A stretch of DNA of 64,000 nt from Syntrophobacterales bacterium Delta_02 (GCA_001603955.1 LVAA01000021.1:1-64000); one strand, 5' to 3'; shown: positions 42,863-52,752, counted from the first letter of the stretch. Made by a program: numbers and translations. The notes: generated by a model not told the origin, from the letters alone.

Positions 42863-43116
42863 ATTACATGATCTCATGGAACGCACGCTGAAATGTGCCC
42901 TCCGGCACGCAGGTCTTGATGGTGGAACCACCCGGGGGGGACGCGTGCGGAAAGTCCGGAATCAACACGGTGTGAGAGCGGCGGAGGAGAAGGTAAGGTC
43001 TGGCAAGTCTGCCGGGGCAACACGTCCGGGTGGTCTTTCGGGCTTATACGGACAACATGGCCGTCGAACCGTGAATTCAGCGGATTGTTGTTAAACTTTT
43101 TTCAGGAGGTAGTTTT

Positions 43117-44247
43117 ATGAAACGTTTGCTCGCCGTCGCTTTAATTGTCGTTTCGGCCGTCCTCTTCTGTTCCGTGGTACATGCTGCGAACGAGATCGTC
43201 GTCGGGTGTATCTCCGACCTGACAGGCACTTACGCAGCATTGTCGAAACAGCAGGTGGATGCAGTAAAGATGGCTGTTGACGAGATCAACAAGTCAGGTG
43301 GAGTGCTTGGGAAGAAGATGAGGGTCATTGTCGAGGATTCGGCGACAAGCGTCTCGCTGGCGACGCAGAAACTTGAGCGCCTTATTCTCGATCAGAAAGT
43401 GGACTTCGTCATTCCTCCCACGACCTCGTCTGCCGTACTCGCCATGATGCCCATCGCGTTGAAGTACAACAAGCTCATGATGGTCACGCTGGCCCAGTCC
43501 ATGAAGATCACCGGTGAGAACAAGAACAAGGTCACCTTCCGTTGCTTCGGTAATGGGGAGATCACGGGAAAACCTCAGTCGAAGTGGATGGTGAAGAACC
43601 TTGGCAAGAGATACTATATCATCGGAGCGGACTACGCCTGGCCAAGGTCGACAGCGGAAGTTTACACCAAGTTCCTGAAACAGAACGGGGCGGAGATCAT
43701 CGGCGAAACCTGGTTCCCCCTGGGAACGAAGGACTTTGCACCCTATTTCGGCAAGATCCGGGCCGCGAAACCGGAAGTCCTGCTCATGATCTGCGCGGGT
43801 AACGACGCCGTGTCCCTGGTCTCCCAGGTCAACCGGTACGGTCTGGGAAAACAGATGAAACTGGCCGCGGACGGCTCCCTGGTGTCCGCCGATATCATCA
43901 AGGCGCATGGCAGCAATGCAGATGGCATCATCATAGCCGATTTCTACGTCTCATCTCTGGACACGCCGGAGAACAAGGTTTTCGTCAAGAATTACGAGGC
44001 CCGTTACAAAGACGCGCCCAGCAAGATGGCACTCAGTTCATATGAGGGTGTCATGTGGGTCGCACAGGCCATCAAGCAGGCCGGCTCCACCGATACGGAC
44101 AAGCTGGTCAAGGCCCTCGAGGGCTCCACGTACAAAGGCCCCCAGGGGAGCAAGAAGATGGGTCCTGACCACCAGGCCGCTCTTGAAGTCTACATGATCC
44201 AGATAGCCAACGGAGGACAGTACAAGATCCTGGAAAGGGCCAACTAG
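43117..44247 (+). CDS. livK: Branched-chain amino acid-type ABC transporter substrate-binding protein
   Basis: A 376-residue periplasmic binding protein (Peripla_BP_6 family) with a signal peptide (residues 1-22, cleavage after VHA). The mature chain begins NEIVVGCISDLTGTYAALS. It ends in a typical YKILERAN. The ligand in anaerobic aromatic or fatty-acid degraders is often a carboxylic acid rather than leucine, which the neighbouring acyl-CoA genes suggest (inference). AGGAGGT precedes the ATG. Confidence 0.9.
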   Translation: MKRLLAVALIVVSAVLFCSVVHAANEIVVGCISDLTGTYAALSKQQVDAVKMAVDEINKSGGVLGKKMRVIVEDSATSVSLATQKLERLILDQKVDFVIPPTTSSAVLAMMPIALKYNKLMMVTLAQSMKITGENKNKVTFRCFGNGEITGKPQSKWMVKNLGKRYYIIGADYAWPRSTAEVYTKFLKQNGAEIIGETWFPLGTKDFAPYFGKIRAAKPEVLLMICAGNDAVSLVSQVNRYGLGKQMKLAADGSLVSADIIKAHGSNADGIIIADFYVSSLDTPENKVFVKNYEARYKDAPSKMALSSYEGVMWVAQAIKQAGSTDTDKLVKALEGSTYKGPQGSKKMGPDHQAALEVYMIQIANGGQYKILERAN

Positions 44248-44266
44248 AAGAACAAGACTTGAAAGA

Positions 44267-44299
44267 GGAGAGGCGGCTTTGGTTCGCCGCCGCCTCTCC
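44267..44299 (+). terminator. Stem-loop between livK and livH
   Basis: GGAGAGGCGG (44267-44276) and CCGCCTCTCC (44290-44299) form a perfect 10-bp stem with a 13-base loop. No U-tract follows, so it is more likely a partial attenuator or 3-prime RNA protector that keeps livK mRNA more abundant than the permease genes. Confidence 0.6.
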
Positions 44300-44378
44300 C
44301 TTCAACGATCCACACCCGGTAGAAAGGAATATGCAGTCGGTGCTTGCAGCTGAACTGGCCCGAGGAGGGAGGTAGCTT

Positions 44379-45257
44379 TTGATTGATTACCTGATATACG
44401 TAATTGTGCCGCAGGTTCTCCATGGTCTCGTATGGGGCACGGTGATCGCCTTTATAGCGTTGGGCCTCACCATCATATTCGGCCTCATGGACATCGTCAA
44501 CTTTGCCCACGGCGAGTACTACATGGTAGGAGCCTTCATGGGGTACACGGTCCTCGGCGTCATCCCGAATTTCTGGATAGCCGTGCCGGCGGCAGTGGTA
44601 TCCGTTGCCATCCTGGGCCTGTTCACAGAGTACGTGCTTTTTCGAAGGTTGTACGGTCGTGATCCGATCTTTCACCTCCTGCTGACATTCGGACTGGGAA
44701 TGATGCTCCGCGAAGCCGCCCAGCTCATCTGGGGCGCCGACACGAGGAGGGTGGAGGCTCCCGTTCAGGCGACCGTCGAATTTCTCGGCATGATGTATCC
44801 CGTTTACAGGTTACTCATCCTGGGCATCGGCATATGCGTCATCCTGCTGATATGGTACGTGCTCAGATACACGGATGTGGGCGCCAAGATCAGGGCGGTG
44901 GCGCAGGACAGGACGATGGCATGGGCTCTGGGCATCAGGGTCCCGGTCATCTACACGTCGGTCTTCATGTGCGGTGTGGCCCTTGCCGGATTCGCGGGGG
45001 CGCTGATGAGCCCCATAAGCTTCGTTTACCCCACGATGGGAATAGACGTTATCCTGCGGGCCTTCATCGTCGTCGTCATCGGAGGATTGGGGAATGTCAT
45101 GGGGGCGCTGCTGGCGTCTCTCATGATAGGAGAGGTCGAGGCACTCGCCTCTATCTGGATCTCGCCGACCATAGCGGAAACGCTCGTGTTCATAATCCTC
45201 ATCATTACCATGATCGTCAGACCTGCAGGGCTGTTCGGAAAGGCAGGGGAGAGGTAG
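44379..45257 (+). CDS. livH: ABC transporter permease LivH-type
   Basis: A 292-residue inner-membrane permease of the LivH family with about eight helices. The conserved piece is ALGLTIIFGLMDIVNFAHGEYYM near the N-terminus (quoted here as LTIIFGLMDIVNFAHGE), with the cytoplasmic coupling segment RAVAQDRTMAWALGI and GGLGNVMGALLAS. TTG 44379 follows GGGAGGT with proper spacing. Confidence 0.92.
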   Translation: MIDYLIYVIVPQVLHGLVWGTVIAFIALGLTIIFGLMDIVNFAHGEYYMVGAFMGYTVLGVIPNFWIAVPAAVVSVAILGLFTEYVLFRRLYGRDPIFHLLLTFGLGMMLREAAQLIWGADTRRVEAPVQATVEFLGMMYPVYRLLILGIGICVILLIWYVLRYTDVGAKIRAVAQDRTMAWALGIRVPVIYTSVFMCGVALAGFAGALMSPISFVYPTMGIDVILRAFIVVVIGGLGNVMGALLASLMIGEVEALASIWISPTIAETLVFIILIITMIVRPAGLFGKAGER

Positions 45258-45261
45258 CGCC

Positions 45262-46239
45262 ATGGCAAAGCTCAATTCCGGATCCAATTTCAAGAAAACG
45301 TTCCTGGTCCACGCGATCATCCTTGCGGCACTTGCCGTCCTGCCGTTGTTTCTGAATGGATACCATCAGAAGCTGGCAGTCGAGGCCATCATACTGTCCG
45401 TTTTTGCGATGAGCCTCGACCTGGTCATGGGTTATGCCGGGATAGCCACCTTCGGCCACGCTGCGTTCTTCGGGATAGGCGGCTATGCCATGGGTGTCAT
45501 GCTCAAGTTCCTGTTCCCCTCCCTCTGGCTGGGGCTCATTCTGGCGGGGTTTTGCACCGCCATCCTGGCCTTCTTCATCGGTTTCGTATCGATCCGGGCC
45601 AAGGGCATATACTTTGCCATCCTGACCCTTGCCTTTGCGGAGGTCGTCTACAGGATCATCTTCCATTCATACAACACCCCTCTGGGCGGTTCCGACGGGC
45701 TTGTGGGCGTGCCCACACCAATGCTGCACCTCGGGTTCTTCGACATTGACCTGAGGAACACGGTCAACTTCTACTGGGTGGCGGTGGCATTTGCCTACCT
45801 CTCCTACATGGTCTGTAAAGTGATCGTCGGTTCCCCCTTCGGCAGTATCCTGTCGGGAATAAGAGAAAACGAGAACCGCGTTCCTTTCCTCGGCTTCAAT
45901 GTGAAGTGGAGCAAGGTGACGGCCTTTGTCCTCGCGGGTATCTTCGCCGGGTTCAGCGGGGCGATGTTCACGGCCTTCAAGACCTATGCGGACACGGAGC
46001 AGCTTAACTTCCTGCTTTCGGGCAAGGTCATCGTCATGGCCCTGATAGGGGGAATAGGCACCCTGATCGGCCCGATGATCGGAGCGGTGGTCATCACGAT
46101 CTTCGAGTCCATCATCTCCACGTATTTTCGTGCCCATCACCTTATAATAGGGGCGCTTTTTGTTGTTGTCGTCATATTCATGCCGAAAGGGCTTCTCGGG
46201 TTGTTCGCGAGAAAAGACAGAAATAATAATGGGAGTTGA
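45262..46239 (+). CDS. livM: ABC transporter permease LivM-type
   Basis: A 325-residue LivM-like permease. It has about nine hydrophobic helices, the motif AMSLDLVMGYAGIATFGHAAFFG, quoted in part as GYAGIATFGHAAFFG, and the coupling loop IRENENRVPFLGFNV. It begins 4 bases after livH. The C-terminal FMPKGLLGLFARK is typical. Confidence 0.92.
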   Translation: MAKLNSGSNFKKTFLVHAIILAALAVLPLFLNGYHQKLAVEAIILSVFAMSLDLVMGYAGIATFGHAAFFGIGGYAMGVMLKFLFPSLWLGLILAGFCTAILAFFIGFVSIRAKGIYFAILTLAFAEVVYRIIFHSYNTPLGGSDGLVGVPTPMLHLGFFDIDLRNTVNFYWVAVAFAYLSYMVCKVIVGSPFGSILSGIRENENRVPFLGFNVKWSKVTAFVLAGIFAGFSGAMFTAFKTYADTEQLNFLLSGKVIVMALIGGIGTLIGPMIGAVVITIFESIISTYFRAHHLIIGALFVVVVIFMPKGLLGLFARKDRNNNGS

Positions 46240-46241
46240 TA

Positions 46242-46979
46242 ATGTTCTTCGAGGTTAAGGAGTTGTGCAGGTCCTTCGGTGCGCTTCAGGCTGTTCATAA
46301 CGTCTCCTTCACTCTTGACGAGGGTACCACCCTTTCCATCATTGGACCCAACGGGGCGGGGAAGACGACCCTCTTCAACGTTATCACCGGCGTGTTCCCG
46401 CCCGACAGCGGTGAAGTGATGTTCAACGGGACGCGGGTAACCGGGATGCCCCCCGACAGGCTGTGTCACAGGGGTATTGCGAGATCGTTCCAGATAACGA
46501 ACATCTTCCAGGGGCTTTCCGTGTTCGAGAACATCCGCCTGGCGTGCCAGGGGCGGAAGGGGACGAAACGGATGTTCTCCCATGTCTCGAAGCTGAAGGA
46601 GCCCATGGAAGAAGCGGAGAAGATACTCGACCTGCTCGGTCTTCTCGACCTTCGTGAGAGAAGGGCCGGGACGCTCTCTCACGGTGACCAGAGATACCTG
46701 GAGATCGGTATGACCCTCGCCGCGAAACCGTCGCTCGTCCTCTTCGACGAACCTACCGCGGGAATGACCCCCATGGAGACGAAGGCCACGATCGAGCTCA
46801 TCCACAAGCTGAAAGGGATGGTCACGATAATCATCATCGAGCATGATATCAACATGGTCTTTGCGGTCTCCGACAGGATCGTCGTGATGGACCAGGGAAA
46901 CCTCCTTGCCGATGGTCTTCCCGAAGAGGTCAAGGCGAACGAGGCCGTCAAGTCTGCGTATTTCGGGGAGGAAATGTAA
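46242..46979 (+). CDS. livG: ABC transporter ATP-binding protein LivG-type
   Basis: A 245-residue ATPase. Walker A is GPNGAGKTT, the signature is LSHGDQRYLEIG (the LivG-specific variant of LSGGQ), Walker B is LVLFDEPTAGM and the H-loop is IIEHDINMV. ATG 46242 follows GGGAG and lies three bases after livM. It shares one base with livF. Confidence 0.93.
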   Translation: MFFEVKELCRSFGALQAVHNVSFTLDEGTTLSIIGPNGAGKTTLFNVITGVFPPDSGEVMFNGTRVTGMPPDRLCHRGIARSFQITNIFQGLSVFENIRLACQGRKGTKRMFSHVSKLKEPMEEAEKILDLLGLLDLRERRAGTLSHGDQRYLEIGMTLAAKPSLVLFDEPTAGMTPMETKATIELIHKLKGMVTIIIIEHDINMVFAVSDRIVVMDQGNLLADGLPEEVKANEAVKSAYFGEEM

Positions 46980-47689
46980 TGCTCGAGGTCAAGGATCTGA
47001 ACACGTTCTACGGCAAAAGCCATATACTCCAGGGTATCAACCTCGACGTCAATGAAGGCGAGATAGTCTGTCTTCTCGGACGGAACGGCGTCGGGAAGTC
47101 GACGACGCTGAAATCGATCATGGGACTTGTCACCCCCAGCAAGGGCACCGTCAGGTTCGAGGGGAAGGAGATCCAGAAGATGAGGCCCGATGTCATCGCG
47201 CGGATGAGGATAAGCTACATTCCTGAAGACAGGAGGATCTTCTCCCGGCTTTCCGTGAAAGAGAACCTCATGATAGGCACCAGCAACGCCCCCGACATGA
47301 CGAAGGCACGGAAGGAGGAGATGCTGGAGAAGGCGTACATGTACTTTCCCATCCTGAAGGAGAAACAGTCCCAGGGCGGGGGGTATCTTTCCGGCGGCCA
47401 GCAGCAGATGCTTGCCATCGCGAGGGGCCTCATGTGCGACCCCAAACTGGTCCTTCTCGACGAGCCGTTCGAGGGACTGGCGCCGGTCATCATATGGGAG
47501 CTCATAGACATAATCAAGAAGCTCTGCGAAACGGAGAAGATGACCCTTCTTCTCGTCGAACAGAAGGCAGCCCTTGCGCTGAAGATGTCCGACAGGGGAT
47601 ACGTGCTGGAAAAGGGACTCGTGAAGTGCGAGGGGACATGCCAGTTCCTTTCCGAGAGCGAAGAGGTACGAGAGAGATGCGGGCTTTAG
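46979..47689 (+). CDS. livF: ABC transporter ATP-binding protein LivF-type
   Basis: A 236-residue ATPase. Walker A GRNGVGKST, signature LSGGQQQMLAIARGL, Walker B LVLLDEPFEGLAP and the D-loop are intact, and VEQKAALAL marks the H-loop region with glutamine after glutamate and no histidine, as is common in LivF. It closes the livKHMGF operon. Confidence 0.93.
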   Translation: MLEVKDLNTFYGKSHILQGINLDVNEGEIVCLLGRNGVGKSTTLKSIMGLVTPSKGTVRFEGKEIQKMRPDVIARMRISYIPEDRRIFSRLSVKENLMIGTSNAPDMTKARKEEMLEKAYMYFPILKEKQSQGGGYLSGGQQQMLAIARGLMCDPKLVLLDEPFEGLAPVIIWELIDIIKKLCETEKMTLLLVEQKAALALKMSDRGYVLEKGLVKCEGTCQFLSESEEVRERCGL

Positions 47690-48116
47690 AGCGCGGTCCC
47701 GGCATCCCTCGCAAGAGAGTTGTTTGGGCGTCATACGAGTGGTGCTGATGGAGAGCGGCAATGCAGGGGCGACAAAACATTTATTGCGGTCCGGTGGAAA
47801 TGTCGGGGACACCCCGTGTGTCAACCTTCTTTGTTGCCTGGTTATCCGAAGGATCGGACGATGCCGCCGCCTGTCACGCCCGAAGGGCCCGTGATACAGC
47901 GTTCCACCGTTTTACCGTCTTGTCTTTCAGCCGTGTCCCGTTCATCGGAGTTGCAAGACTGTTCAGAAAGAACCGGCGTGCGCCCAACCGTCTGCCTGAC
48001 AGAGGTTCCCCCCCCGGGGGGATGCGTGTCGGGCAGAGCAGAAATACCATGTCTGTCGGACGAATTGGATGTACTAATGAAACCTGAGATCACACTAAAA
48101 AAGGAGTGGTAGAACC
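47690..48116. other. Intergenic region, no gene recognised
   Basis: The 427 bases between livF and the ligase gene hold only non-homologous open frames. Visible are a CCCCCCCGGGGGG run at about 48008-48020 and AAAAAAGGAG before the ligase. A promoter is expected here but I see no convincing one. Confidence 0.4.
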
Positions 48117-49721
48117 ATGAAAGAACAAACTGCGAAGATTCCCGACTACAGCGATTACGACGGCAAGACCTTTGGCCAGATACTTGACGGCCTCGCTCGC
48201 GATGTTCCCGACAAGGAAATGATCGTCTTTAACGGCGAAAGGATCACATACGGACAGTTCTACCAGCGGGTAATGCAGGTCGCGATGGCCCTCAGGAAGC
48301 TCGGCATCAAGAAGGGCGACCGTGTTGCCGCCCTCTTTCCCAATTGTCCTGACTTCTTTGTGGTCCAGCAGGCCGTCCTCTATATCGGTGCCGTCTTTGT
48401 CCTCCTCTCAACCCGCTATCGGGAGTACGAGCTGAGCTACATGCTCAAGCATTCGCAGGCAAGGGTTCTCTTCACCATCGACGAGTACCTGAAGACGAGC
48501 TTCACCGATATCATCGACAAGGTTCGTCCCGAACTGCCCGGCCTGGAGTTCTGTTTTGTCATGGGCCCCAAGGTCCCGTCGTGGGGCCGCCCGTTTGAGG
48601 AAGCCCTTGACCTCGGCAAGGACCTCGATGAGAAGCTGCTCAGGGAAGACCTTCCAAAATACAATGATACCGCTTCCATACTCTACACCTCGGGCAGCAC
48701 CGGTCTGCCCAAGGGCGTTGTCATGACCCATCGGGCCTTTGTCTTTGGCGCCCTGCAGGTGGCCCGGCGGCTCAGGATCACCCCGGATGACGTGACCCTG
48801 ATGGTCGTGCCATGCTCCCACACCCTCTGTGCCTTTATCCAGTTCCCGAACGCCCTTATGGGCCGGTGCCGCATCGTCATGATGGAGACCTTCGACGCAG
48901 GCCAGGCGCTGGAAATGTACAACAAGGAGAAGATATCCCTCATCTACGGTGTTCCGACGATGTTTGTCCTCATGCTGGAGCACCCGAATTTCTCGAAGAC
49001 AGATTTTTCGAGCAGCCGCGCGGGTTACACCGGCGGCGCCATCATCCCCGAAGAGCTCATGTCCGGTGTACGGAACAGGATGAACTGCAAACTTGTGTCC
49101 GTTTATGGTTTGAGCGAGTGCGGGGCCTGCTCGATGAACGATGTGGAAGACGATGAATCCCTCAAGATCGGGACCGTCGGCCGTCCGCTGGACGGAGTGG
49201 ACATCGTGATCACCAACGACAAGCAGGAGAAGGTGCCTGACGGCGAGGTGGGTGAAGTCTGCCTCAAGGGCCCGATCCTCTTCACCGAGTATTATCAGCA
49301 ACCCGATCTGACGAAGGCCGCCTACGACAAGAACGGTTACTTCTGCACGGGAGACCTGGGAAAATACCTGGACAACGGCATGCTCGCCATCGTGGGGCGC
49401 AAGAAAGAGATGATCATCAGGGGAGGCTTCAACGTGTACCCCGCGGAGCTTGAGGAGCAGGTAGGCCTCATCGACGGCGTCCAATCCGTTGCCGTGGTCG
49501 GTCTGCCGGACAAGGTGATGGGCGAGAAGATAGTCGCCTGTATAATCCCCACTCCCGGGAGCAACATAACGGACAAGGATATAATCGCGTACTGCAAGGC
49601 ACGCTTCGCGAACTACAAGGTTCCGAACGTGGTCATCATAATGGACGAGTTCCCTGTGACGGCCCTTGGCAAGGTCCAGAAATTCAAACTGGTAGAGGCG
49701 CTCGAGGCCAAAGGGATATAG
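48117..49721 (+). CDS. AMP-forming acyl-CoA synthetase
   Basis: A 534-residue class I adenylate-forming ligase. The P-loop motif is ILYTSGSTGLPKG (about residues 187-199), then VYGLSECGA, the hinge TGDLGKYLDNG and FNVYPAELEEQV, and the catalytic lysine in TALGKVQK. It should make an acyl- or aryl-CoA from the acid taken up by the adjacent LIV transporter. Substrate specificity cannot be read: medium/long-chain, alicyclic and aromatic acids are all possible. It begins the second half of the catabolic island after AAAGGAG. Confidence 0.9.
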   Translation: MKEQTAKIPDYSDYDGKTFGQILDGLARDVPDKEMIVFNGERITYGQFYQRVMQVAMALRKLGIKKGDRVAALFPNCPDFFVVQQAVLYIGAVFVLLSTRYREYELSYMLKHSQARVLFTIDEYLKTSFTDIIDKVRPELPGLEFCFVMGPKVPSWGRPFEEALDLGKDLDEKLLREDLPKYNDTASILYTSGSTGLPKGVVMTHRAFVFGALQVARRLRITPDDVTLMVVPCSHTLCAFIQFPNALMGRCRIVMMETFDAGQALEMYNKEKISLIYGVPTMFVLMLEHPNFSKTDFSSSRAGYTGGAIIPEELMSGVRNRMNCKLVSVYGLSECGACSMNDVEDDESLKIGTVGRPLDGVDIVITNDKQEKVPDGEVGEVCLKGPILFTEYYQQPDLTKAAYDKNGYFCTGDLGKYLDNGMLAIVGRKKEMIIRGGFNVYPAELEEQVGLIDGVQSVAVVGLPDKVMGEKIVACIIPTPGSNITDKDIIAYCKARFANYKVPNVVIIMDEFPVTALGKVQKFKLVEALEAKGI

Positions 49722-49742
49722 GGAACGACAACAGGATTCCGC

Positions 49743-50531
49743 ATGAAAGCAAAGTATCAGGACCTGAAGTTTGAACTCAAAGACGGGCTGGGCATTCTGA
49801 CGTTGAACATCCCGCAGAAGCTGAACGCCTGCGGGAAACGTACGAGATCGGAGCTCCATTCGTTCTGGAGTGCCATGCAGTCCGAGGACAGGTGCAGGGT
49901 GATAATCATGACCGGCGCGGGAGTTTCCTTTTGCGCCGGGCAGGATGTCGATGAAATGGATGACCCCTTACACCCCTTCTATAAATGGACTACCGACGAG
50001 ATATACTCGTTCCAGCATGAGATGTCAGATGTCATCCTCCTCATGAGAAGGGCGCCCCAGCCCGTAATAGCTGCCGTGCGCGGGTACGCCGCCGGCGGGG
50101 GCTTCAGCATGGCGGTGGCCGCGGACCTCAGGGTCGCGGACCCGACGGCGAAGTTCGTAGCGTCATATATCAACATCGGACTGTCCGCGGCGGACATGGG
50201 AAGCAGCTTTCACTTCCCGAGGCAGGTGACCCTCGCCCGCGCCCTCGAGTACCTGTACACGGGAGATGTCATCGACGCGAAGAGGGCGCTGGAGATAGGT
50301 CTTGTCAACTATGTGGTCCCGGCGGCGAAGCTGATGGGCAAGGCCAGGGAGATCGCGGACAAGATGCTTGCCAAGTCTCCCCTGGGACTCAGGCTCACCA
50401 AGGAGGCGGCAAACCAGAACATCGGGTCCGCGAGCCTTGAGGCAGCGCTCTACATGGAGGACCGCAACCAGGTCCTGTGCCTTGCGGCGGCGCCCATACG
50501 GAACCCGCTGAAGGGAAGGAAAAAGAAATGA
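49743..50531 (+). CDS. Crotonase-fold protein, copy 2
   Basis: A 262-residue paralog of the gene at 40847. The CoA-binding segments are FCAGQDVDEMD (63-73) and AAGGGFSMAVAAD (116-128). Again both catalytic glutamates of hydratases are replaced (Ser122, Tyr142 in ASYINIG), followed by DMGSSFHFPR. Its C-terminus NQVLCLAAAPIRNPLK matches that of the other copies. It starts 21 bases after the ligase and is co-transcribed with it and the flavoprotein. Confidence 0.86.
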   Translation: MKAKYQDLKFELKDGLGILTLNIPQKLNACGKRTRSELHSFWSAMQSEDRCRVIIMTGAGVSFCAGQDVDEMDDPLHPFYKWTTDEIYSFQHEMSDVILLMRRAPQPVIAAVRGYAAGGGFSMAVAADLRVADPTAKFVASYINIGLSAADMGSSFHFPRQVTLARALEYLYTGDVIDAKRALEIGLVNYVVPAAKLMGKAREIADKMLAKSPLGLRLTKEAANQNIGSASLEAALYMEDRNQVLCLAAAPIRNPLKGRKKK

Positions 50532-50640
50532 CGGATGCAAGGTCCCGTTGTGAAGAAGAGCAGAACCGGCCATACCCGAAGAGACGGGGGAGATGCGCGG
50601 CCGGCGTTGCCTCAAAGTCATACACGATAAGGAGAGAGTT

Positions 50641-52677
50641 ATGAGCGCACCGAAAAAGCTGTTTGAACCTGTCAGGGTAGGCAACGTGGAGCTGAAGAAC
50701 CGCGTGATGATGCTTGGGGTCACCACGGGTTTTCTCGACAATTATTACGTTACGGACAAGTACGCCAACTTCATGGGGGCAAGGGCCAGGGGAGGGACCG
50801 GTCTCGTGGTCATCGGTTCGGCATATCCCTTCGACCTCTCCGGCGTTACCCCCCGCTACATCAATATCGCCTCGGGTGTCGGAATATGGACTGACGACCA
50901 GATACCGGGCCTGAGCAGGGTGGCGAAGAACATTCACGACAACGGCGGCAAGGCGGCATGCCAGCTGGTCATCTGCTCCGAGTGGAGAGCGAACAAGGAT
51001 AATCCGCTGGAAGGCGTCGGGCCCTCGGCGGGAGCGGGCGGACCCAGTGTCAAGGAAGTCAGGGAATTGACCGTTGACGAGATCCGGCTCATAGTCGACC
51101 AGTATGCCGAAGGAGCGAGGAGGGCCCGAGAGGCCGGCTTCGACCTGGTCGAGTTCCACGCCGGCATAGGTTACTTCATCAACCGGTTCCTGTCCCCCTA
51201 TTCGAACAGAAGGACGGACGAGTACGGTGGAACCCCGGAGAAGAGGATGCGCTTCTTCCTTGAGGTCATCGAAGCGTGCAAGGCCAAAGCGGGTGCGGAT
51301 TTCACCCTTGCTGCCAGGATCTCCGGAGATGAGCTCCTGGAAGGTGGCAACAAGATAGAGGATGTCCAGAAGATGATCCCTGTCCTGGAAAAGGCCGGTC
51401 TTGCCTACTTCAATGTCCAGGCCGGATGGCATGAAAGCCCGATCCCGCTCGTTCAGCAATGGGTTCCGGAAGGAGCTTTCGTTTATCTGGGCGAGGCCAT
51501 CAAGAAGGTGGCAATGGTTCCCGTCGCCGTGGGCTACAGGCTGAAAGACCCGATCATGGCGGAAGAGATCGTGGCCTCGGGCAAGGTCGATATGATCGCC
51601 ATGGCCCGTCAGCTCATCGCCGATGCCGATTGGGTCAACAAGGCCCAGGCCGGCAGACTGGACGACATCAGGAAATGCATCACCTGCTGCCGCTGCATGG
51701 ACGACAACTTCGTCGGCGTACCGATCACCTGCAGCGTGAACACGAACCTCGAGGGCCTTCCCGAGGCGCCGGCCGAGAAGCCGAAGAAGGTCATGGTCGT
51801 CGGCGGCGGCCCGGCCGGGCTTGAGGCCGCCAGGGTGGCCACGATGCGGGGCCACAAGGTGACGGTCTTCGAGAAAGGAAAGAGGCTCGGCGGCCTGACG
51901 ACACTGGCGTCGGTCCTTAACTCCGAGATCGAACCCTTTCACGACTGGCTGGTGAAGCAGGTGAAGGATCTCAATATCGAGGTGAAGCTGGGGACCGAGG
52001 TGAAGGCCGACACCGTCGACGCCTTCAAGCCCGACGTGGTCATCGTTGCCGCGGGCGGTAACCCCATGGACCTCAACGTTCCCGGCATAGACAGCGACAA
52101 CGTGATCTCGAGTCACGACATAGAAGCCTTCGTGAGCGGCCAGAGCACGAAGAAGGGCCTCATGTGGACCCTCGCCGCGAAGGTCGGAAAGGATGTGGCC
52201 GGCAGCCCCGCTCTGATGCGCAAGATGCTGGGCCTCAATTTCCCCATCAAGAAAAGGGTTGCCATCATCGGCGGCCAGTTTGCAGGCTGCGAACTGGCAC
52301 TGACCCTCATGGAGAAGGGAAAGCAGGTGAGGATCATAGAGGAGACGAAACGTCTCGGCGCGGATATCGGTCCCGTCACCCGGTGGGTGGAGATGGACAT
52401 GATGAAAAAGGGCGGCGTCGCGATGGAGACCCTGACGAAGGCGAAGGAGATAACCGACAAGGGTGTCAAGGCTGCAAGGGAAGACGGAACGGAGGTCTTC
52501 TTCGACGCCGACACGGTCCTTCTGGCCCTTGGCCTGAAAGAGAACATGGAGCTTGCCGACAAGCTGAAGGGCAAGGTCCCAGAGGTGTACGTTGTCGGTG
52601 AAAGCGCCGGCGGAGGAGGAAAGAAGAGGCTGAGAGAGGCCATGAACTCCGGCCGCGACGTAGGTGCGAAGATATAA
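50641..52677 (+). CDS. Old yellow enzyme-type NADH:flavin oxidoreductase (2,4-dienoyl-CoA reductase-like)
   Basis: A 678-residue flavoprotein with an FMN TIM barrel (residues 1-335), a 4Fe-4S cluster motif CITCCRCMDDNFVGVPITC (about 344-362) and FAD/NAD(P) Rossmann parts (VVGGGPAGLEAAR near 386; IIGGQFAGCEL near 542). FadH-type dienoyl-CoA reductases and BaiCD/BaiH bile-acid reductases share this plan. With the CoA ligase and dehydrogenase next to it, reduction or oxidation of an unsaturated acyl-CoA is likely. The start MSAPKKLFEPVRVG has GGAGAG upstream. Confidence 0.88.
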   Translation: MSAPKKLFEPVRVGNVELKNRVMMLGVTTGFLDNYYVTDKYANFMGARARGGTGLVVIGSAYPFDLSGVTPRYINIASGVGIWTDDQIPGLSRVAKNIHDNGGKAACQLVICSEWRANKDNPLEGVGPSAGAGGPSVKEVRELTVDEIRLIVDQYAEGARRAREAGFDLVEFHAGIGYFINRFLSPYSNRRTDEYGGTPEKRMRFFLEVIEACKAKAGADFTLAARISGDELLEGGNKIEDVQKMIPVLEKAGLAYFNVQAGWHESPIPLVQQWVPEGAFVYLGEAIKKVAMVPVAVGYRLKDPIMAEEIVASGKVDMIAMARQLIADADWVNKAQAGRLDDIRKCITCCRCMDDNFVGVPITCSVNTNLEGLPEAPAEKPKKVMVVGGGPAGLEAARVATMRGHKVTVFEKGKRLGGLTTLASVLNSEIEPFHDWLVKQVKDLNIEVKLGTEVKADTVDAFKPDVVIVAAGGNPMDLNVPGIDSDNVISSHDIEAFVSGQSTKKGLMWTLAAKVGKDVAGSPALMRKMLGLNFPIKKRVAIIGGQFAGCELALTLMEKGKQVRIIEETKRLGADIGPVTRWVEMDMMKKGGVAMETLTKAKEITDKGVKAAREDGTEVFFDADTVLLALGLKENMELADKLKGKVPEVYVVGESAGGGGKKRLREAMNSGRDVGAKI

Positions 52678-52752
52678 GCGATCAAGAGCCGCTTCCGGCG
52701 TGCCGCAAGGTCTGACACGCCGGAATGCGGTTGTGCGGAAAAGGAGTACACT

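Noticed and set aside
42863-43116. Small gene between the TetR gene and livK
   Set aside because: The open frames have no homology or ribosome-binding site. The spacer more likely holds the livK promoter, which I could not place with confidence.
50395-52116. Open frame of 573 codons on the minus strand
   Set aside because: It is antisense to the crotonase-fold copy 2 and the flavoprotein. It has no recognisable motif and no ribosome-binding site.
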